This document shows, piece after piece, positions 22,471-27,009 of a stretch of 27,009 nt of DNA. Under the pieces are notes generated by a model. The model worked only from the letters and a program-made list of their open reading frames with translations, had not been told where the DNA came from and searched no databases. Both the position numbers and the translations under genes were made by a program. Source of the stretch: Clostridia bacterium (GTDB taxonomy: Bacteria > Bacillota > Clostridia > Christensenellales > Borkfalkiaceae); NCBI GenBank assembly GCA_017505675.1, contig JAFVOV010000018.1:1-27009 (forward strand), given 5' to 3'. Every line of letters starts with the position of its first letter. Position 1 is the first letter of the stretch.

Positions 22471-22506
22471 ATTATATCATCTGCAATTCTTCTTGTCTTT
22501 AGACAA
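22471..22506 (-). promoter_or_regulatory. Promoter of the glycan-use operon with overlapping palindrome
   Basis: On the minus strand an extended -10, TGATATAAT (TATAAT at 22471-22476), is 17 nt from the -35-like AAGACA (22494-22499). The -35 lies inside the 14-bp palindrome TTGTCTAAAGACAA (22493-22506; 6-bp arms, 2-bp centre), a plausible operator where a bound repressor would block RNA polymerase. The rest of the 310-bp gap at 22418-22727 holds AT-rich DNA and the two guaB-side terminators. Confidence 0.6.
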
Positions 22507-22611
22507 AAAAAAATAAAATTTGTATATTTGTTGCATTTTGATTAGTTTTTGAACAAAAAGACAAAAAAATAAACAAATTTACACATCACCGAAAACAAAT
22601 GAACAGCAAAA

Positions 22612-22641
22612 AAGCGCCCCTTGATATTTTAGGGAACGCTT
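22612..22641 (-). terminator. Second terminator between guaB and the glycan operon
   Basis: Two stacked stems, AAGCG/CGCTT and CCCT/AGGG, are followed on the minus strand by six T residues, and on the plus strand by ATAG and then seven T. It can work in both directions and probably insulates the operon promoter from guaB read-through. Confidence 0.7.
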
Positions 22642-22697
22642 ATAGTTTTTTTATTTAATAATATATTATTAAATTAAAAACGAGTAAAAATAATAAC

Positions 22698-22720
22698 GCC
22701 CGCAGTAGAAAACTGCGGGC
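22698..22720 (-). terminator. guaB rho-independent terminator
   Basis: A perfect 9-bp GC-rich stem GCCCGCAGT/ACTGCGGGC with a 5-nt loop begins 7 nt past the guaB stop and is followed on the minus strand by GTTATTATTTTT. Confidence 0.85.
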
Positions 22721-22727
22721 AAAAAAT

Positions 22728-24182
22728 TTAATTTCTTGGAGAATAGTTGGGGGATTCTTTGGTAATCGAAATATCGTGCGGGTGACTTTCAATAAGAGCC
22801 GCGTTGGTAATTCTAACGAATTGCGCGTTCTTGCGAAGTTCGTCAATAGTTCTAGTACCGCAATATCCCATACCTGCGCGGATACCACCGCACATTTGGA
22901 ATACGATTTCCGATAAAGCCCCACGGTAAGGAACTCTACCTTCAACACCTTCGGGAACGAGTTTTTTAGCGTTTTCTTGGAAGTACCTATCTTTACTACC
23001 ACACGCCATTGCGGGAAGTGAACCCATACCCCTATAAACTTTGAAACTTCTGCCTTGGTAAATTTCAATTTCGCCGGGGCTTTCAAGCGTACCAGCGAAC
23101 AAACTGCCAAGCATAACCGCAGCAGCGCCACCGCCGATAGCCTTGGTTATATCACCGCTGTATTTAATACCACCGTCTGCAATAACCTTTTTGCCGAACT
23201 TATCCGCTCTTTCAGCGCAGTCCATAACAGCCGTAAGTTGCGGAACGCCGATACCTGCAACGATACGCGTCGTACAAATAGAACCAGGGCCGATACCAAC
23301 CTTAACAACGTCTGCGCCAGCGTCAATAAGCGCTTCGGTTGCATCAGCCGTTGCAACGTTACCAGCAATAACGGGAAGATTTGGATATTCAACCTTTATG
23401 CGTTTAACCATTTCTAAAATATTCTTGCTGTGTCCGTGCGCGCTGTCAACTACGATAATATCCACTTTAGATTTAACAAGCGCGTCTACCCTTTCAAGAG
23501 TATTCTTTGAAACGCCTACTGCCGCGCCGACTAAAAGTCTGCCGTTAGCGTCTTTTGCCGAGTTGGGGTATTGAATAGCCTTTTCAATATCTTTGATAGT
23601 GATAAGACCTTTAAGATAGCCGTCGTCATCAACTATCGGAAGTTTTTCTATTCTATGTTTACCTAAAATTTTCTGCGCTTCATCAAGTGAAGTTCCAACG
23701 GGCGCAGTAACCAAGTTTTTCTTGGTCATTATATTCTTTATGGGTTGTTCAAAATTGCTTTCAAAACGCAAATCTCTGTTGGTAAGTATACCTACAAGTT
23801 TGCCACCTTTAGTAATCGGCACACCGCTAATACGGTATTTTTCCATAAGTTTAAGCGCGTCGGTTACAGGGTTTTCAGGTTCTAAAAAGAAAGGGTCGGT
23901 TATAACGCCGTGTTCACTTCTCTTAACCCTGTCAACGTGTTGCGCCTGTTCTTCAATAGACATGTTTTTATGAATAATACCGATACCGCCTTCCCTAGCC
24001 ATTGCAATAGCCAAACGCGATTCGGTTACCGTATCCATAGCCGCGCTCATTAAAGGAATATTAAGTTTAATGCCTGCGGTAAGGGTAGTAGATAAATCTA
24101 CGTTTGCGGGAACGATTTCACTCGCTTGTGGAACGAGTAACACGTCGTCAAAAGTTAAGCCTTCTTTAATAATTCTGCCCAT
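22728..24182 (-). CDS. guaB: Inosine-5'-monophosphate dehydrogenase
   Basis: GuaB oxidises IMP to XMP with NAD+, the committed step of guanine nucleotide synthesis, in the cytoplasm. The 484-aa length is standard. The protein starts GLTFDDVLLVPQASEIVP. Two CBS domains are inserted at about residues 95-205. The catalytic loop GIGPGSICTTR holds the nucleophile C303, the phosphate-binding block is DGGIKYSGDITKAIGGGAAA, and the flap carries EGVEGRVPYRG with its Arg-Tyr pair. The end, ESPNYSPRN, is typical. AAGGAG precedes the ATG. The gene follows a small membrane-anchored protein by 32 bp and probably shares its promoter; no purine riboswitch is visible. Confidence 0.98.
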   Translation of the reverse strand: MGRIIKEGLTFDDVLLVPQASEIVPANVDLSTTLTAGIKLNIPLMSAAMDTVTESRLAIAMAREGGIGIIHKNMSIEEQAQHVDRVKRSEHGVITDPFFLEPENPVTDALKLMEKYRISGVPITKGGKLVGILTNRDLRFESNFEQPIKNIMTKKNLVTAPVGTSLDEAQKILGKHRIEKLPIVDDDGYLKGLITIKDIEKAIQYPNSAKDANGRLLVGAAVGVSKNTLERVDALVKSKVDIIVVDSAHGHSKNILEMVKRIKVEYPNLPVIAGNVATADATEALIDAGADVVKVGIGPGSICTTRIVAGIGVPQLTAVMDCAERADKFGKKVIADGGIKYSGDITKAIGGGAAAVMLGSLFAGTLESPGEIEIYQGRSFKVYRGMGSLPAMACGSKDRYFQENAKKLVPEGVEGRVPYRGALSEIVFQMCGGIRAGMGYCGTRTIDELRKNAQFVRITNAALIESHPHDISITKESPNYSPRN

Positions 24183-24214
24183 AGTATTCTCCTTTATAAT
24201 TTTATCTTAATAGT

Positions 24215-24601
24215 TTAATTTCCGTTATTTGATTTTACAAGTTCGTAAAGTTCGTTATAATAATCTTCCGTGCTTAATCCGCTTAAATTTTCCGCGTCTT
24301 TAGTAGCGCAATAATCGGAAAAATCTTTATGACCGATAAGTTCGCTTAAATACACTTCCGTGCGAGCGCCGTCATTTTCCGCATAAGCCTTATCAATCAG
24401 CACGACCAAATCATCAATATCGCCAGACTTAATATATTCTTTTTCATAAAAGAAAACGGACGCGGAATAATTGCCTAAATCGTCAAAAAAACCCGCGACC
24501 GTACCGGGCGCAAAAATTGACATTGCGCCGAAAGTAATTAACGCTGCACCGATAATTGATGCTAGCGTGATTAAGACTGTTTTTAATACGAGTTTTTTCA
24601 A
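24215..24601 (-). CDS. Small single-helix membrane or exported protein of unknown function
   Basis: This is a 128-aa protein that I do not recognise. It starts at TTG (MKKLVLKTVLITLASIIGAA), which keeps an N-terminal hydrophobic helix (about residues 5-31); the first ATG, at M27, would delete it. A TAGG element lies 8 nt before the TTG. The rest is acidic and helical (SGDIDDLVVLIDKAYAEND ... STEDYYNELYELVKSNNGN) and could be a short TPR-like or helical hairpin domain. It sits between a well-formed promoter and guaB, so the two are probably cotranscribed. No catalytic motif is visible. Confidence 0.7.
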   Translation of the reverse strand: MKKLVLKTVLITLASIIGAALITFGAMSIFAPGTVAGFFDDLGNYSASVFFYEKEYIKSGDIDDLVVLIDKAYAENDGARTEVYLSELIGHKDFSDYCATKDAENLSGLSTEDYYNELYELVKSNNGN

Positions 24602-24636
24602 GCCTTATACCTACGCCCTAAAAATATATTTTTTCT

Positions 24637-24665
24637 ATTTTATCAAAGATTTTTTTAAAAATCAA
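24637..24665 (-). promoter_or_regulatory. Promoter for the 128-aa gene and guaB
   Basis: TTGATT (24660-24665) and TAAAAT (24637-24642) are separated by 17 nt on the minus strand, with TGA just before the -10 (extended -10). This matches the housekeeping sigma factor consensus well. The rest of the 142-bp divergent gap is AT-rich, and I see no convincing promoter for the plus-strand lipoprotein gene. Confidence 0.65.
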
Positions 24666-24743
24666 TTCTTTAAGCGTAAAAAAATTAAAAAAGCGCATTA
24701 CTTTTTATTTTTCCGCATAAGTTTTAACGCGAGGTAAATAAAT

Positions 24744-25406
24744 ATGAGAAAATTTTTTGCGCTATTTTTAACTTTTATATCGTTATTTGCTTGTTTTTAC
24801 GGTTGCCAAAAAGTAAACCCGCTCAAAAACTGCTTGTCAGAACTCCGCTCCGACCTGTTTTACGGCGAAAGTGAAAATTTTGCAGTCAAAGCAGGTTACG
24901 GCTTTAAAGAAAAACTTTTAGCCGACCAAACTTCTTATGAAAAAGTATACGAACTAACCTTTAAGTTAGCAAACGAAACTTCAGACGGCGCGATATATTG
25001 CGTAAATTTAGATTTTAACGGTAACACCTATAAAGCAGATTTTAAGTTAAACCCCGTTACCCACGCGCTTACCGCAAGCATAGAAATAGAAAACTTTAAC
25101 TCAAAAGAGTTTGCCGTAACGCTAACTAACGCGTCAATTCAAGAAAGCGTTACTCTTCGCTCTACTCTACCTGACGGCACGATAGACCATATTAAAGCGC
25201 TTGAATTTTTGCAAAAACATCAGCAACCGTTATTAAATAACTACACTAACGAGCAAGGCGAATTTACCGCAAAAATACAGGCGCGCGTTTTAATTAAAAA
25301 CGATAAGCCTTACTGGTATATCGGCATTGTAAACGGGGATAACTTAAAAGCACTTTTAATTGACGGGATTACGGGCGAAGTGCTTGCAATAAGAGAAGTT
25401 TTTTAA
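24744..25406 (+). CDS. Lipoprotein with PepSY-like C-terminus
   Basis: This 220-aa lipoprotein has a lipobox ending FYGC (C21) after the core FALFLTFISLFACF. Residues ~40-150 form a beta-rich domain (SENFAVKAGYGFKEKLL ... DGAIYCVNLDFNGNTYKADF). The last ~60 residues, with AKIQARVLIKNDKPYWYIGI and LLIDGITGEVLAIREVF, have the YW.I....G....ID..TGEVL pattern of PepSY-type domains, which are often linked to inhibition of peptidases or surface homeostasis. The function is otherwise unknown. GAGG lies 9 nt before the ATG. It is a single-gene unit, divergent from the guaB operon and closed by a strong terminator. Confidence 0.75.
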   Translation: MRKFFALFLTFISLFACFYGCQKVNPLKNCLSELRSDLFYGESENFAVKAGYGFKEKLLADQTSYEKVYELTFKLANETSDGAIYCVNLDFNGNTYKADFKLNPVTHALTASIEIENFNSKEFAVTLTNASIQESVTLRSTLPDGTIDHIKALEFLQKHQQPLLNNYTNEQGEFTAKIQARVLIKNDKPYWYIGIVNGDNLKALLIDGITGEVLAIREVF

Positions 25407-25413
25407 ATAATTT

Positions 25414-25442
25414 AGACGGCTACATTTTAGCCGTCTTTTTTT
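25414..25442 (+). terminator. Rho-independent terminator of the PepSY-like lipoprotein gene
   Basis: A perfect 9-bp stem AGACGGCTA/TAGCCGTCT, 5-nt loop, followed by seven T. It begins 7 nt past the stop codon. Confidence 0.9.
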
Positions 25443-25477
25443 GGAATTTTTTTCTTGTTTTTACCGATACTTTAGTT

Positions 25478-26170
25478 ATGACTATTTCTATAAGAAAAAC
25501 AGCGTCGATTATACTTAAAATTCTTGCAATAATCTCTTCATTAGGCGGACTTATTTTAAGTTTAATAAGCGCTACTTTCGACGGATATATTTCACCTTTA
25601 AGCAGAACTATGTATTTTACAGCGCAGTCAAATTTATGGATAGGCTTAACGCTACTAATTATACTTTTAACGCCGTCAAAACACACTAAACTAAAAAATA
25701 TATTATACCTATTAAAATATATTTTTACCGTGTCAATTACTGTTACTTTTATAGTCTACACGTTTTTACTTGCGCCGTTTGGTGATGAAAGTTATCATTT
25801 GTTTTCTTTTTCAAGCATATTAACGCATATATTTTCACCTGCGTTTGCAATAGCGGATTTTTTCATTGACGAATACCGTTATAAATTTAATTTTAAATAC
25901 GCTTTAACAGCCGTTATACCCCCGTTATGCTACGTTTTAGCCACTATCTTGCTTCATTTATTAAACGTAAATTTCGGGCGTGGCGTAAACTACCCTTACT
26001 TCTTTTTTAACGTTCGCTCGCCCGCAGGACTTTTCGGTTTTTCAAACGTTTACCCTTTTTTCATAGGCTCGTTTTACTGGATAATAACGCTTGCTATTAT
26101 AACTTTAATTTTATCGTTTGCTTATTTAAGAATAAAGGCTCTGTCACAAAAAATAAAAAACCCGCGCTAG
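25478..26170 (+). CDS. Pr6Pr/AIG1-like six-helix membrane protein
   Basis: This is a 230-aa integral membrane protein with about six hydrophobic segments. Landmarks include TMYFTAQSNLWIGLTLL (about residues 44-60), VTFIVYTFLLAPFG (89-102), SILTHIFSPAFAIADFF (113-129), IPPLCYVLATIL and VNYPYFFFNV. The order YFTxQSN, H.xxP, P..Y and YP.F resembles the Pr6Pr family, related to FAR-17a/AIG1 proteins. Eukaryotic relatives are lipid (FAHFA) hydrolases with a Thr and a His; whether this protein is an enzyme is not known. The ATG has no clear ribosome site. The last codons and the stop lie inside the terminator hairpin. It converges with the SGNH hydrolase gene, 11 bp away. Confidence 0.65.
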   Translation: MTISIRKTASIILKILAIISSLGGLILSLISATFDGYISPLSRTMYFTAQSNLWIGLTLLIILLTPSKHTKLKNILYLLKYIFTVSITVTFIVYTFLLAPFGDESYHLFSFSSILTHIFSPAFAIADFFIDEYRYKFNFKYALTAVIPPLCYVLATILLHLLNVNFGRGVNYPYFFFNVRSPAGLFGFSNVYPFFIGSFYWIITLAIITLILSFAYLRIKALSQKIKNPR

Positions 26171-26178
26171 CGGGTTTT
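26157..26178. terminator. Bidirectional terminator between convergent genes
   Basis: A 9-bp stem AAAACCCGC/GCGGGTTTT with a 4-nt loop. The plus strand continues TTTTAGTTT and the minus strand TTTTTTATTTTTTG, so it can end both convergent transcripts. The stop codon of the plus-strand gene (26168-26170) lies at the loop and the start of the right arm. Confidence 0.85.
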
Positions 26179-26181
26179 AGT

Positions 26182-27009
26182 TTATAAACTTTTAACTAAA
26201 CGAACAAGTTCTTGTTTCATTTCGGGTAGTTGATGTCTACGCTCAAGATAATTTTTAGCAGAGCGCCTACTACCAGAATAAGCAGATTCATCATCAAGTA
26301 TTTTTTTAGCGTAATTAACTATATCTTCTTCAGTATAATTGCCAAATATTGGGTTCATAGGCGTACATCTAGTTATATAACCAGTTGAGCGCTCTAACTG
26401 TTCAAGTTCAAAAATCTTATCGTTTTCGGGCGTTTTATCGAACGCTACAGGGGGTTCGCACCCTAAAAACTCAAGAATAATTTTTGCTAAAACGGCGTGA
26501 CCTTTTTCTTTTGAATAATGGCAACCGTCATCAAAAAATAAGCCTTCTTCAACAAGCATAATTTCGTGAGTTCTTTTAAACATATCCCAAAAAATCACGC
26601 CTTTACGTTCACATAGTTCCTTTAATCTTTGGGCATATCCCTTAAAGGCTTGGTTTATATTTTCAAAAGTTTTTCTTTTGTAAAACGAAGGTTTAATTTC
26701 ATCTTCTTTTTCGTCGTTATCTGTTATCGTTTCAATATCGTCGTTTTCAACGAGTAAAGAGTTCATTGAATAAGGTGACATTATAATAGGTTTAATTCCC
26801 TTTTCAGATAACTTGTCAATTAAAATTTCATGCGCCTTAATATATTCGTCATCACGGAGTTTCCTTTTTTGCAAAACTTCTTCCGTAACAGGTTTAAGGC
26901 TATCGTAAAGCCAAATACCTAAATCGTTTGCGCCAAAGCATATAACGGCGTAATCTGGGTTTAACCAAAAAACTTCATCTTCTAATATATATTGAGCCAT
27001 TATGGCGCG
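26182..27009 (-). CDS. SGNH/GDSL-family hydrolase, 5' end outside the window
   Basis: This is an esterase or lipase-like SGNH hydrolase. Block III appears as CFGANDLG (N25 supplies the oxyanion hole; numbering from the in-frame ATG at 27000). Block V appears as DDGCHYS, with the catalytic D159 and H162. Block I, with the catalytic serine (GDS), and block II (the Gly) are absent from the visible part, and the frame stays open to base 27009 with no stop. The real start is therefore almost certainly beyond the edge, not at the ATG at 27000. After the SGNH core (about residues 1-180) come ~90 residues with an unusual tail, LERSTGYITRCTPMNPIFGNYTEEDIVNYA ... NYLERRHQLPEMKQELVRLV. Substrate unknown; many such enzymes deacetylate sugars or peptidoglycan. 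Confidence 0.82.
   Translation of the reverse strand, partial: RAIMAQYILEDEVFWLNPDYAVICFGANDLGIWLYDSLKPVTEEVLQKRKLRDDEYIKAHEILIDKLSEKGIKPIIMSPYSMNSLLVENDDIETITDNDEKEDEIKPSFYKRKTFENINQAFKGYAQRLKELCERKGVIFWDMFKRTHEIMLVEEGLFFDDGCHYSKEKGHAVLAKIILEFLGCEPPVAFDKTPENDKIFELEQLERSTGYITRCTPMNPIFGNYTEEDIVNYAKKILDDESAYSGSRRSAKNYLERRHQLPEMKQELVRLVKSL

Noticed and set aside
22599..22658. Tiny plus-strand frame (MNSKKAPLDILGNAYSFFI) across the second guaB-side terminator
   Set aside because: No ribosome site, and it runs straight through the hairpin and its T-run.
23143..23574. Open frames on both strands across guaB (also 22655-23131 minus in another frame)
   Set aside because: They overlap a complete, motif-rich guaB in full and have no ribosome sites or recognisable sequence; they are frame shadows.
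24183..24214. Purine riboswitch before guaB
   Set aside because: The gap is only 32 bp and the leader of the gene upstream shows no purine-aptamer core or paired loops that I can find.

Overview
The window looks like part of a chromosome from an uncultured, low-GC anaerobic Firmicute. I infer Clostridia, possibly a gut Christensenellales-like lineage. The reasons are AT-rich intergenic DNA, AGGAGG-type ribosome binding sites, Gram-positive lipoproteins and signal peptides, a CUT1 sugar importer with no local ATPase, and typical Firmicute housekeeping genes (rlmH, guaB). No phage, plasmid or transposase gene is visible.

Layout from right to left, because most genes are on the minus strand. 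(1) 26182-27009 (-): an SGNH/GDSL hydrolase cut by the window edge. It converges on a plus-strand membrane protein of the Pr6Pr/AIG1-like type (25478-26170). (2) 24744-25406 (+): a lipoprotein with a PepSY-like tail. It is divergent from a TTG-started one-helix protein that sits directly upstream of guaB (IMP dehydrogenase), which has its own terminator. (3) 22500 down to 1508 (-): a large glycan-use locus behind one good promoter. In order it holds a sugar-binding lipoprotein, two CUT1 permeases, a 1118-aa secreted multi-domain protein, a DUF4838 lipoprotein, a 1342-aa lipoprotein with Ig-like and beta-helix modules, a 45-aa small ORF coupled to an 873-aa secreted paralogue of the beta-helix protein, an AP-endonuclease-2-fold sugar isomerase/epimerase, a PF12831-type FAD oxidoreductase, and a GcnA-like GH20 hexosaminidase. 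A terminator follows. (4) 1468 to 103 (-): a CPBP membrane protease and rlmH.

How it may work (inference): the outward-facing proteins bind and partly process an extracellular glycan. The CUT1 importer takes up the oligosaccharides, powered by an ATPase encoded elsewhere (MsmX-like). The cytoplasmic oxidoreductase, isomerase/epimerase-like protein and GH20 enzyme then break them down. The GH20 enzyme points to beta-linked N-acetylhexosamine. The redox enzyme next to a TIM-barrel epimerase/lyase-type protein suggests a non-hydrolytic step as well.

The most unusual sequence structure lies in the downstream half of the locus. Each junction between transcriptional blocks (after the 1342-aa gene, after the 873-aa gene, and between the isomerase and the FAD gene) holds a ~97-bp nested inverted-repeat element. 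At the first two junctions this is fused to the same GGGG/CCCC hairpin and to a duplicated gene 3' end. A short ORF absent from a length-filtered gene call (9008-9145) has the best ribosome binding site in the region and overlaps the next gene by one base.
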